Assembly: GCA_037576215.1 (NCBI GenBank) | Contig: JBANDB010000007.1 | Coordinates: forward strand, 2,573,001 to 2,637,000 | DNA from: Armillaria gallica | Lineage: Eukaryota; Basidiomycota; Agaricomycetes; Agaricales; Physalacriaceae | Direction: 5' to 3' | Length of the DNA: 64,000 nt | Shown: positions 46,010 through 57,068 of the stretch, in pieces | Layout: every line of letters starts with the position of its first letter | Position numbering within the stretch: position 1 is the stretch's first letter | Program-made: the position numbers and the translations under genes | The notes under the pieces: generated by a model | Told to the model about the DNA's origin: nothing | Databases searched by the model: none | The model's input: only the letters and a program-made list of their open reading frames with translations

Positions 46010-47266
46010 TTTGAGATTGCTCTCGACCTTCTTGTCTACTTATCAAATAACGGCACTTTTCCGTCCCTCCTTACTTCGTGACCTGCCAGTCCGCTTCGGC
46101 ATCTTCAAAGTCATTATCATATGGAATTTTAGAGGGTTGCGTTATCTTCGACTTATGACGCCGTCGTTTTGTCACCAGACTTTAGGACCCATCCAAACTG
46201 CGATACTCACCGGCACATATATTTGCGATATGTACACGAGGCTTGGCTGGCACCCTTTGTTGATCACTGGAAGGGCGCATTTTGGCCATGACAACATTTT
46301 ATACCCCTTTTCTGCTCTTGCTGAAAAGGTCGCCGAATGTTCGTTCGCCGCCCTGCGCCTGGATCACTCTCTGCCACCACTCATTCGCTTTTATTGCATA
46401 ATACACCATACTACGACGACTGCTGTCAGTTGTGGACTTCCCCTTACTCGTGTTTATGCCGAGCCATCAGGAGGATGCTCCTACATTTTTACGCCGTAAT
46501 TTCTTTCGCTGCGCTGTACGTGTCATCGGTGCTTTGGATTTCCTGGGACCGTGCCTCAATGCACATGAAGACGGTATTTCCTTAATGTACGTTGAAAACG
46601 GCACTTGTGTTTGAACATACCCCGCCTGCATTGAGGAGACACTGTCTCATATGGTTTCAGTTTTGTCAGTTTTATGACGCTGGCACGGCGAAACTTGTAT
46701 ACGTCGCGGATAGTCAATATATTTTACACCCTAGTCCCTTCGTATGGGTCCGATCCCGTGAGACGCTTCATAGTTCCCGACACTATGATGTCAGTCACAG
46801 CGGCAGGGCCCTGCGCGGTCTGCGATGCTACTATGAAGTATATTGATGGCTTGGTAGCAACGGCGCAGAAAGCATTGGCTGTTTCCTTTTTAGGGACCGC
46901 TTGCCAGTGCGACTACTACTACTACTACTCAGGGCCAGAGCGATCTTTTCTTGGCACCCAAGGAGTGAGACATTGAGCTTACAAGGGACGGCGGTCGTAG
47001 TCCCACTCGCAAACTGTGCACGATGGCTTGAGGAATGAGATATGGCTCGGTATATCTTTGTGGATTATTGGGCGACGCGACCAGCACACTTGCATCCAGG
47101 TAAGGTATTTCGATGATTCTCGTGTACAAATGAGCTTACACGTCTTTTTGCTACCAGGTATTCCGCATCTATATCATGTCATTTTGACGACAAGTTCGAT
47201 GAATATGTTATGCTCAAAAGGAGCGATCTATCAGTCATTTGTTATGGTAGTTTGCTGAAGGTGTAA
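46010..47266 (+). pseudogene. Crinkler-like / PD-(D/E)XK-like C-terminal region, unit 4 (disrupted by insertion)
   Basis: Homologous to 2,480-3,013 but split by a 716-bp insertion at 46,210-46,925, just before the RID-type motif. Beyond it the copy reads on toward LQGTAVVV, YIFVDYWATRPAHLHP, then GIPHLYHV. One T is missing in the VVFDD codons, which gives a frameshift. It ends at TAA 47,264-47,266. The insertion, the frameshift and the loss of the RID/IEL pair each disable it. Confidence 0.52.
46210..46925. mobile_element. 716-bp insertion with TACTCA target duplication, unit 4 only
   Basis: TACTCA occurs at 46,204-46,209 and 46,926-46,931. Units 1-3 are continuous at this place. The right end is a run of CTA/ACT triplets (about 46,910-46,930), as in the simple-repeat tails of some non-LTR elements. 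There are no terminal inverted repeats. Frames inside (for example 46,002-46,499) are short and unrecognised. A 5'-truncated LINE or SINE-like element is the likeliest reading, but the class is unproven. Confidence 0.7.
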
Positions 47267-47869
47267 GGCTAGTGCTCAGAGCGACTCCCCGTTTGTATCA
47301 AAAGTATCGATTTACAGCGAATTTTTTCTTCTACACCGCTGGTGCATAGATCACGCTCGAAGACATTACAAAATAAAGCTTGTCCTTCACCGCTGCTGTC
47401 ACTCAAGAGGTAATTGCAATCGGATGATCAATGGCGAGCAGGTTAGGAAGGACAAGGACGTACCGTATGACGCCACAGGATCATGTATCCAGTGACAAGT
47501 TCTCTCCGAAGGCGACTATCTTAGACGCGCAATATACAAAATGTGGCCTCTTGCTATGAAGGAGCGTACATTGCGATTCTTGGTGATCCGCTACATAGAC
47601 GCTTCCCCGGTACACCATCTGATCCTTAAGAAGGCACCTGCAGTGGGTTCTATCGTCCGCGAAGAGTTGGGTCAACCCAGTTGCGGCGGCGCACCACAGA
47701 GAGTCAAATCAGCCAACGCATATCCAGGACGGTCGTCTGAAGCTCAAAAGGGAGTACAGATTCTGTGATGGACGGGGCAGACGTAGCATAACGTCGTGTA
47801 CAAAACACTTCAGTGGGTTTGATACAGAAGTATAGGCATGCCGGAATTGAAAATGAGCAGTTGGACCTC
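47267..47869. other. Spacer before R1, unit 4
   Basis: Homologous to 3,014-3,736, with the same tRNA-like fossil (GCTTCCCCGGTACACCATC near 47,602). No gene is visible. Confidence 0.4.
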
Positions 47870-48900
47870 TGAGTATCAGAATACACGCACAGAAAGAAGT
47901 TGGTGGTTCAAGGAGAGGCGAGTCGGGCATGCGGACCGGATAAACCCGGACTTGTCACTGACCTTGATCAACGTTGCTTATGCTTTCACTGGCATCCGAT
48001 TTCCTCAGCCTCCTACGGTGAGCCAACACAATCAACACTTGCTGTACTACTGCTACAATGCATGAATGCCTGTCCAGAAACCCGCAGAAGAAAATCCGAC
48101 GCGTTCAAATTATTTTCCGAGCGAGTGTCACGTTCTTTCCGTTCTGCATCGTACGAGGCTGGAGATAATCTCGTACGAACGTCATCATTCTGATAACTAT
48201 GCTGTGTTCTTGACGTGCTTGTAGCTTCCCTGTAGAAACAATACCCTCATCCCGCCATAATACCCGTCCTCACCGCTGCTCAGTCGCCGTTGATGTTGAG
48301 TAACTTGATGGTAACGCGTCTGCCTACGCGTTATTTGGAATCTTGGCAATTTCCCGGTGGCGGGATACAACTATCGGCTGCTAGGACTGTCTTCGTCACG
48401 GGGTCGTTGAAACTGACGGTGTCATGTCTTGCACTCGGCTTCCGCAAACCCACGTTTCTTCGCAAGATGTCCGTGGAATGGGATAAAGCGACCCTCGTCA
48501 CCGAAGAATCCACTCCAATCTTTGCTTCGACCGCGTCCAACTTTTTCTGTTGAACTTGTTGATTAAAATGAAGGAGAAAATTCTGCATCTGCGCGGGAAA
48601 GTGATACGGCGAAGGTGAGTACAATTCACTTCGACCGTGTTTGACACCTAATACCTGACAATCATTCAAGATCTCGAAATACCTCAGTGCCATATTCAAC
48701 ATGATGACAATATCTTTCTCTTCTCTTATTAGGTATGTATCGCTCTGACCTCAAAATACGCGAGATGGAACTGAGATCTCATTTTGCAGAGATGACCAAC
48801 TTCTTCCAAGCACAGCGGTATAAAACTTCATAGCACCTTTTCCGTGTAGTAATCAAACATCCAACGTCTTCCTTTCTTGTAATTGTTCTGTTTACACCAC
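47870..48900. repeat. Direct repeat R1, unit 4
   Basis: Closest to R1 of unit 1. The hallmark GCGGACCGGATAAACCCGG is at about 47,932-47,950. It is about 0.1 kb shorter than R1 of unit 1 because an internal piece around 48,350 is missing. Confidence 0.6.
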
Positions 48901-49414
48901 GAAATCGAATTCGCGTCTGTCTCATCTTGAGCGGTAACACGATATCAAGCTCTTTTGGTGGGTCATTCGAATCACTAAGCTAGATGATCCGTCAGCTGTG
49001 GCGTGCTCAAGTTACTCACAAAAAGTCAATAACAGTGGGCGGTTGTAGGGAAAACCAAACATCTTGAATGTGGGAGAGAATTCCCATTTTGTCGACGATC
49101 CCCCGATAGCTACCCATTGATTGGCGCTCGAAGCTAGTGAACTTGGGCTTGGCCTTCGCGTAATACCTTCGAAGATATCTTCGAAGTGCAGTGTATATTG
49201 CTCGCGGAAAAGTGGAATGACACTGCCCTTAACAGCAGAGCACCGGGGTAGCTAGCATCGAGTCACGGCTATGCGGTTTTCTTTTTCTCGGCAGTGCATA
49301 CAGCATCTTCTCATCAAAGTCGAAGCAATGATGCAGTAAGGCACGCATCCATCGCGTGATGTACATATGTACAGCACCTTCTCTTCCACTGTACCTCCAT
49401 CGTCGAGCATTGGG
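48901..49414 (+). promoter_or_regulatory. Upstream region of NLR gene 4
   Basis: It has GATGTACATATGTACAGCACC (49,358-49,378) in place of the TATA-like motif of the other units, followed by CTTCTCTTCCACTG. The T-to-C change in the TATA-like core may alter promoter strength. Confidence 0.45.
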
Positions 49415-52400
49415 ATGGACAAACGGTGAGCCCTTTGATTACGGTTTCTAGAATCGCTTGTGCTCATGAAATGGTAGATATCGCTTTCGCCGGATCAAAG
49501 GTACGGTCATTTCTACTTTCACATTCGTGGTCTATCCGCTAAGCGGCATTATAATCTAGCTATCGAAATACTCAACCTACCTCCAGAATGGGATAAACGG
49601 TCGTGTTATCTCAAGATCTTTGCGGGAAATGTCCACGAAAAGACCAAGACGTACAAGGTGAAGAAGAAAGACCGCGGGACAACCTCGACACCCAGATGGA
49701 CACTTGATCTTGATCTGTATGGGTGTTAACATATCACTTGAGTCGCAGCTCATGCATATCCAGGAGGGACGTCGGAGAATCTGAGACATTTGAAGTGGAA
49801 ATATACTGCCGTCAGGACAAGGGAGAATATCGAGTTCTTGGTTGTTCTGAGGCAGTGATACGAGATATTCTGATTGGTGAAGACGACAGTAAGCACCTTG
49901 CATTCTCGGCCCTCGATATCTAAACTTTATGTACTAGCTATTATCATACCCATACGCGGCAAGCTTTCCTGTGCCAACACCTCTTTGAAGATCTTCCGGG
50001 ACAATGCTACAGACTATCCTCCGATCACACCATCGGCATGTGAGGACCAAGACATGTCGGCTGCATCCCAGAGCAGTTCATCGAATAGCATCGATCCCGG
50101 AACACAGACTGCCTCAGATTTGTCGGGTCTGCAACCCGAGGCGACTTCTGTGAGGTCGGTCGAAAATGATTGGGCAGCAGCAGGAAAGGTTGTCGAGGAC
50201 ACCGTCGAGCCTAATGAACCCTCGGAATGGATCTCCAAATTCATCGATGGGATCGATACTGTGAAGAGCATGATTGATGCAGTCAAGGGCGTGAGCAGGT
50301 TCCTTGCGATCAATTTCTAGATTCTAATTGCGCACTCTCAGCTACATCCTGCCGCCTCAATAGCATTGGACATCGTTTTTTCTTGTGTTAATGCAAGTAC
50401 CGGCCTTGTTCGAAGCAAGAAGACAAGCTTATTGTGGATTTTTGAATAGATCTTGAAGCAACAGACAGAACGAGATAAAACCATACTCCAACTGTACGAA
50501 GCGATGATTATGACTTACAAGGATGCGAGCAACAATCGCGAGCTGTGGCAGCGTAAGCAGTTGGAGCCAAGCTATATAGCACTGTTCCAGATCACCAACG
50601 AGTGCGGGATGTTCATCAGAGGATATGCGAAGAAAAACCGTATTAGTGCGTCTGTCGACCCTTTCCAAAACATTGATATCTAAGACCTTTTTCAGAGCGC
50701 TTCTTTTCATTGGATGTGAAAGAGAAAGCGGAAGAATTTATTCAAGGATTTACAAATTTGCGCAAGCAGTTGGGATCGGATGTAGCAAAAGACGGGCTTG
50801 TCGTAACATTGGGTGTTAGAGCCAAGGTTGATACATTAGGTATGTCTCTTCGAATCGCTCAAAAACGTGCTCTAAAACCCATCTGAGTAGCTATGCAGCC
50901 ATTACTCCAGGATCTAAAGCCTGGACAGGAGCTTGGTCCGAAATCACTGTGCATGACCGGTACACGCATGGAAACAATCAACTCATTGGTGTCATGGATT
51001 GCGGACTGCGACAACAGCGTCCTTTGGTGTAGCGGTCTGGCGGGAACGGGCAAAAGCTCGCTTGTCGGCACCCTGCATGATCTTCTCAGCTTTCACATGG
51101 GCAGCCGCAGTCGCCTTGCTGCTTTCATTCGTTACGACAGAACCTTATACCGGAACTCATCAGAACTCATCACGTCCATTGCCTACTCTTTGGGCATGTT
51201 CGATCAGCGCATAGGCAATGCTATCGCCATTGCTTTACGTACATCTCGTGCTATAGTTAAAATGGCACCATCCCAATCCTCTACCCAGCTTCAACTCCTC
51301 GTGCAGAAGCCGTTGGCGACGATTCCTGAATTACAAAATGAAGGACCTTTGATTGTCATCATTGATGGTCTTGATGAAAGCGATGTGTCGCAAGAGTTGC
51401 TGGAAGTACTAGCGGACGGGTTTGGGTCCACACTGCCATTCATGCGCCTCATTGTCTCCAGTCGGCCTACCGAAAAGATTTCTCGTGTTTTCAGCAACTG
51501 TCAGCATGTCCATCGCTATCAATTAGATACCTCTTCAGATGAGGTTAAACAGGACATACAGTACTTCATCCAGCAAAGGTTTGCCAGCATCGAAGATGAG
51601 AGTGTCCGGGGCACCCATAATAGGGAAGATGTTATCACTCAGCTGGCTGAGCGGGCGAGCGGGTTATTCATATGGGCGGCTATAGTCTGTTTATTCCTGT
51701 GCGATTTCCCCAGTTCACAGAGGCTCAAGGCGTTACTTGATATTACGATTCCAGCAGATGCAATGTCGGCCCTGACAAGTCTATATCACACCGCGCTAGA
51801 GGCTGTCGTGTCGGAAGTATATGGAAGGAAGGAAGATATCCGACGATGCATTTGTGCAGTATTGGGCGCCCTGATTGTTCGCAAGGGCAACATGACGGTA
51901 CCTATGCTTTCCGAGCTTGTTCTGCAAGAAGGAGACCCTTCAGCGAAGCTCATCGTTGCGAGATTAGGAAGTGTGGTACAAGAGAGATCTGGGAGCCTGG
52001 AGCTTCTACACAAATCATTTGACGATTTTCTCCGGGATCGTAGCAGATGCAGCGATGAGTGGTTCATAGACGTCAAGGAGCATGAAAAGGAGCTTGCTCG
52101 GCGGTGTGTTTTGTCCTTGACAACGTTTTTCAAAAATTGGAGCCCACCCTGTACTCGTCCTGGTTCTATGAACATCTGTCTCAGAGCACCACCGCTGGTT
52201 CATCCCTACGATGCTGTACCGTCCCATATTAAAAATTACGCTGTGAAGGTTCTACAGTGGCATCTCACTGCCTTTGTTGAACTTGGGATCAACACTTACC
52301 GTCCCTTGTTTGACCGTTACTTCTTGTTCTGGCTTGAAATACTCCTTGAGAGTTCCGTCCTAGACTCTGCTCACATGTGCTTCCAATCTCTTCCGAATGA

Positions 52401-53958
52401 AGCACTGTTCAAGGTGATTTCCGTGATCAACGTAAGCCGTTCGTGCTCTATATCCTCGATAAACACAGCTTCATTGTTACCTCTTTCTAGGCTGAAGTTA
52501 CAGATCAAAACCTTCGCACATATGTTTACCATGCCTTCACATTCTGGGACCGTTTCAAACAATTTTCAACAAAGTATTATCAAGTCAACCCTGCATATGT
52601 GTACACCGATGCAATGTCCATCTCGCCTTCTGCAAACTTTCTTTGCAGAGATTGGGGGCAAAGTAGTGGTGTTAATGCCCCTTTTGATAAGGAGCGCCTG
52701 CTAGCTCTTATACCTAGGAGCCGCTCTACCAGTGGAATCAATTATGCTACCAAACACCTTATAACGTTTCAAGGCTCTCGACATATTCAATCTGAGTTCA
52801 TAATCGAGCCTCAGATGCCCATAGACTTGGAATCGATCCACTTCGGATCTGTCCTGTTCGATGTTGACACAGGGAAGATAGTGGAACCATCACCTCCGTC
52901 GATACTTCTATACTTCCCCGAATTGCGATTACCCTTCTCCTATCCGGTCACCACTTCCCACAAATCATTTGATGCCAGTGGTCAGATCGTTAGGCTCGTG
53001 TGGTGGGAGACTCGTTGCGGGGACGGGTTCGAGTGCTCCGTTAGTACACGATATGAGGTAATTGAAAGGCACGACAGCGACCCTCAAGATGCCACGATAT
53101 CTAATGTTGACGACGACAATGATTGCGGCGGTAGGAGTGGAAACGGTATAACGCCGCTATCTATATTCATCTCTATCGCCAATACTCAGACCTCTCGTTG
53201 TGACAATTATTTTTTACCTGCAATTCAAGTTGATGAAGGGGATTGGCCCGTAAATCAATATGCACACGGATTACTCGTCACTGAAAAGCACTCGGGCTTG
53301 ATGCTCAAAGTTGAACCAGGCACTACTGGTTGCAAAAAATGGATGACCCTGGATGGCGGGGCAAATGGGGTCGATACGTTCACCGTTATGGAAGATGGAT
53401 CTAGGTTACTGGGATTGACGGGAGCTGCAGGCAAGATATCCTTGCGAGAGTGGGAAACATCAACAGGTACTCTTTGCTGTGAACACTGCATTTATGGCAG
53501 GTCATAGTCTTTTGTCATCCATGATAACGCTGACCACCAGGAACATAGATTGCCCTGATTTCAAGTATGACCAAGGTTTTCGCTGCCAAATGTCACCCGA
53601 TGGCTCAAAGGTCGCCGTCTCCCAGAGTTGGAGGTTCTACCAGACATACATATTGGGAATCACGTCTGGATCGAGTGCTGATATTACAGACCTCATGGAT
53701 GCGAGACGCGTGACATGGTTTCTTGATAGTAAGCGAATCGCCTACTTTCGAAGTTGGCGATGTGAACATGGACTTCGTGACCGATGTTGCGATCTTGTTG
53801 TTCAATGCCTTGCGAGCGGCCAGATTACTACGGTTCACCGTTGGTACAGTCCTACAGATTGCAAGGTCTTCGTCACTCCCGACGGGTCCAGGGTGATTAC
53901 TCATGATGAAGGAGACGATCAGTGCGAATTCAGGACATGGGATGTTTCGGATTTATAG
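49415..53958 (+). CDS. NLR protein 4: C2-like, NACHT, beta-propeller-like
   Basis: Proposed exons: 49415-49425, 49478-49500, 49560-49716, 49764-49888, 49938-50290, 50342-50392, 50450-50645, 50696-50839, 50891-52431, 52491-53500, 53541-53958. They total 4,029 nt, 1342 residues, open. The donor after exon 6 is GCAAGT, so this intron would be of the GC-AG class; it is GT in the other copies. The P-loop GLAGTGKSS is at 402-410, Walker B LIVIIDGLDES about 105 residues later, and the propeller-like part is 868-1342 with a final TWDVSDL. The centre of the NACHT domain differs most from copies 1 and 2 (for example KMAPSQSSTQLQLL), while the propeller is close to theirs. The post-NACHT stretch has its own insert (PPCTRPG...). 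Probably an intracellular NLR; no partner or ligand can be inferred. Confidence 0.86.
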
Positions 53959-54399
53959 AATATTCGTTTGTATTGTAGGATACATTTATGCTGAAGGAAT
54001 GTTCCCTTGCTCTCAATTCCAAGATCACTCAGCACCAACCTTTTCGAATTCAATATACAATCATCATAAAAGAAACAATAGTGCACGAGGTTCAAAAGTT
54101 CAGCTGAACGTCGAGCGCTTTCTGGCTTGCTGAAGCCGAAAGCTCACTCTGCTTGTGACCACTATTCCCTGAACAAAAAAGGAAACGAAGGAGATGTATT
54201 TCCGGTGAATATGTTGAACTTAGACGACGATACGTGTAATAATTCATCACTAGGTATATGGATAACATCATGACACGAATGCACCAGGATCGCAGCGCCA
54301 AGCTCTAGTGGTATTACCATAATCACTGGAGATTAAGCAGTGGTTACTCTGCGGAGCGTGTAAGCACATGGAAACAAATGAGAAGGGGTAGAAGACAAA
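53959..54399. other. 3' flank of NLR 4
   Basis: Non-coding flank homologous to 10,086-10,529 with small indels. No gene is called. Confidence 0.45.
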
Positions 54400-54980
54400 C
54401 TTACGGTGAGATGCTTTAATGACAGGGATTGATCTTCTTTTCAGAGACGCGCTTCGCAATGAAAGGCTTTGAGAGCACTGAAAATATGATTAGCCAACGA
54501 GAAAGTTGAAGTATGAATAGAACATTCACTCGTACTAAGACTTCTGCTCCTTCTGGTGCTCCAATTTTCTGCGCGTGACGGAGTGGACGTGACGACGGCG
54601 CAGGAGTGTGCCCCTCCCTTACTGTGTCCGTATATTGTTGTCTGACGGATGAGAAGAAGCAAAGTCTGTCTGTGGATGCTTAATGGGCCTGGATAACGCT
54701 ATGTTGAGTTTGGTCATCATGAAGCAGGGAGAGGCTGGTGTGTGCACTTTTATCTTCGTTTTCTACTTCTACCGACGCGAATTTAGAAATACCTGGCAGC
54801 GTCTCGGTCCCAAGTGGGCAACGAGATGTTCAGCTTGTCCAAAGAGGATGATGTCCGCAACTGCGTTGTGTGTGAACGCGAAGCCCTACACCAAGGCTCC
54901 CAAGATCCAACGTCTTCTCACCCTGTTCATCGTTTCTTCCAGTAATCCGGACGACGTATCCCTCGAGTTCGTCAGGAATG
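54400..54980. pseudogene. Ribosomal protein S6 (eS6) pseudogene, unit 4, with internal inversion
   Basis: At 54,400-54,605 the S6 C-terminal pieces lie on the - strand as in the other units ([21 protein letters not shown], then a stop). From about 54,606 to 54,925 the order flips: MLSLVIMKQGEAGV, a LGPKWAT-like stretch, SKEDDV remnants and PYTKAPKIQRLLT now read on the + strand. After that the flank (a VSSSNP-like antisense stretch) returns to normal orientation. So about 320 bases in the middle of the pseudogene were inverted in this unit only. Confidence 0.82.
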
Positions 54981-55019
54981 CCTTACATTGGGGTTGCTAT
55001 TGGCATATAGCCATGCTCG

Positions 55020-55940
55020 ATTTGTGAATGAGTGGTCCGACAGCTGGGTATCAGAAAATACGCAGAGAAAGAAGTTGGTGGTTTACGGGAGAGGTGCGGA
55101 CCGGATAAACCCGGGCTTCCGTCTTTGCTTCTGCTTTCCGTTTCCACCACTCTCATATGAACACAAGCCAGCCTTTGCTATACGGTAACATTGCATGGAC
55201 CTCGTCCATGACATCGAAAATTTGCAGTAGAAAAATGTACACACGTTCAAATTTGCATTGTTCGAGCAAGAGCGAAGTTCTTTCCTCGCTGTACGACCGC
55301 GACTCGAGGGGCAGGACTCGAGATAATACTGCGTGAACGTGACACTGATAAATTTTACCTGTAAACGCGTATGCAGCCTCCTTTTCTTGCCCTGCACGAG
55401 TCAAAGACCCCATCACGCCATAACACTATCAGACTTGGTCATCAGTCGATGGTGTCCGGCGATTTCCTCAGCCTAGTGATGCGCCATTGCGCCTGCCTAT
55501 GCGCTTTTGAAAATCTTGACAATTTCAGGAAACTCAAGCTTGCCGTTGCTCGTGCTCCGTTTCAGCAAGCTGGTCGATGTCTTGGCTGAAATTCGAAAAT
55601 TCACGCTCCTTCCAGAAAATCTGGGTTCAGCTCTCCTTCGACAGACTAGTGGCGACATACAATGATCTACACAGGAATGATAATTTTCGTTACGGAGTCG
55701 TTGGGACGAACCAATGTTCCAGTGTCGTGTCTTGCGGAACCGTGCTTCTCCATTTTATCTGTTATTTAGGCGTGTCTCGCTTCCCAGTTTTCTCACTTCT
55801 GCTCTTCGTCAATGGCCTCGACAAGGTGCCCGCAAACGTTTTACGTTTGCCGGAAGCGGGAGCTTCCATACTCGATTCGAAGAGGGCCTGGAATCCGCCG
55901 GAGGAAGGAGAATCTGTAAGGTTACTGGCAGATAAATGAA
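55020..55940. repeat. Direct repeat R2, unit 4
   Basis: The hallmark GCGGACCGGATAAACCCGGG is at about 55,096-55,115. Downstream blocks match R2 of units 1 and 2 to the CTGGAATCCGCC segment near 55,890. Confidence 0.6.
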
Positions 55941-56004
55941 CCGAACTAGAATCTAGAGACTAGATTGGACATTGAAAAAAACTTACGGGTCCAAGCTTTC
56001 AAGC

Positions 56005-56120
56005 AAAATGTCTCGCAACGCACACCCTCCCGTCCTTGGGAGGGCCCGCGCTCTACTATCTCTGGTTGGGAGTCGAACCCAGCCTTCGCAGCTCACGCTT
56101 CGCCGATATGCCCAAGAGCT
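56005..56120 (-). ncRNA. tRNA-like/hairpin element A4
   Basis: The B box GGTTCGACTCC is perfect and the hairpin CCCTCCC-GTCCTT-GGGAGGG (56,025-56,044) is perfect. The 5' end is shortened (AGCTCTTGGGCATATCGG) and the T-run is broken to TTTTG, so termination is doubtful. Confidence 0.52.
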
Positions 56121-56460
56121 GAGTGTGTCCAGTGTCGCTGGTCCCATATCGCCGTGGTGATTCGTTTATGTAAATGGATGTGTGACTGCGAAGTACATGC
56201 CACCAGCGTATATCTCAAATCGGTAACCTAAAGCCACAACCGCCTTCATCTGAAGAAAACGTCGTGCGTTGTTAGGAAGGCAAAGGCTCGAAAGGCTCTG
56301 GATGGAAGCAATATGCTTCACAAAGAAAAGCATTGATATCCGTGGGGCCGATGGCGGGAAGAAGCTGCGACGTTCGGAAGGAACCACTCAGTGTGAGATT
56401 GCATGAAGTTACAGGGATAGTCGGTGTTCCGAAAATCACTGAACAGAAGAGGGGTTGTTC
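56121..56460. other. Spacer between A4 and B4
   Basis: Conserved spacer with the empty site for the unit 1-specific segment near 56,413; no gene visible. Confidence 0.4.
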
Positions 56461-56586
56461 AAAAAGCTTCACAGCACACGCCCTCCCGTATTGAGGAGGG
56501 CGTGTGTTACGATCTCTCTCGCAGGGAATTGAGCCCAGCTACGGGAAGCGATGAGGCCGCTTCTCCGACATACCATCAGAGAGTTA
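56461..56586 (-). ncRNA. tRNA-like/hairpin element B4
   Basis: On the - strand: AACTCTCTGATGGTATGTCGG, arm GAAGCG..CGCTTC, B box GGCTCAATTCC (two changes), terminal pairing with AGAGAG, hairpin ACACGCCCTCC / GGAGGGCGTGT (56,475-56,503) and TTTTT (56,461-56,465). Its CCTCC/GGAGG stem against CCTGC/GCAGG in B1 and B2 is a compensatory pair change. Confidence 0.6.
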
Positions 56587-56952
56587 ATGGCCGTCCTTCA
56601 ATGGATGATATCACAGCCGAACTATGATGTATGCAGAGACGCCGTCAAAGAAGAGAGGGCGGGACGTAAATTGAGGCTGGTACGATGGAAGCTTGCTGTT
56701 CTGATGCAGTGTCCAGGGTCGGAACAGGCAGGAAAGGAGCTGAACGAGGAACGCTGAACGAAAAAAAAAAAGGGATACAGTGAGCTAGCTGAATACGAAG
56801 CGAAAGGAGGAAGCTGCCTACTCATTCAAATTACATGGCAACACCTCGAGAAAATCAAACGTACGGGGCCCGAGCTAATTCTGCCTCATGTTCTTGCAAA
56901 GAATAACTAGACGTCGAGCTGGAGATGATCGAAAGCAAGGATTCGCCCTGGA
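56587..56952. other. Spacer between B4 and C4
   Basis: Conserved spacer with an A-run of about 13 near 56,760. No gene is visible. Confidence 0.4.
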
Positions 56953-57068
56953 CAAAAACAATGCGCAACACACGCCCTCCCGTCTTAGTGAGGGCGCGCG
57001 CTGCGATCCCTCTTGCTGGGAGTCGAACCCAGCCTGCGAGCGTCGCCGATATGTCAATGGAGAGCTGA
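56953..57068 (-). ncRNA. tRNA-like/hairpin element C4
   Basis: The B box GGTTCGACTCC is intact with T stem CTGGG/CCCAG. The middle arm is shortened (about 13 bases missing against C1). The hairpin has one mismatched loop-side pair and the T-run is TTTTT (56,954-56,958). Confidence 0.57.

Noticed and set aside
46002..46499. 165-codon + strand frame
   Set aside because: It crosses the edge of the 716-bp insertion and joins unrelated sequences.
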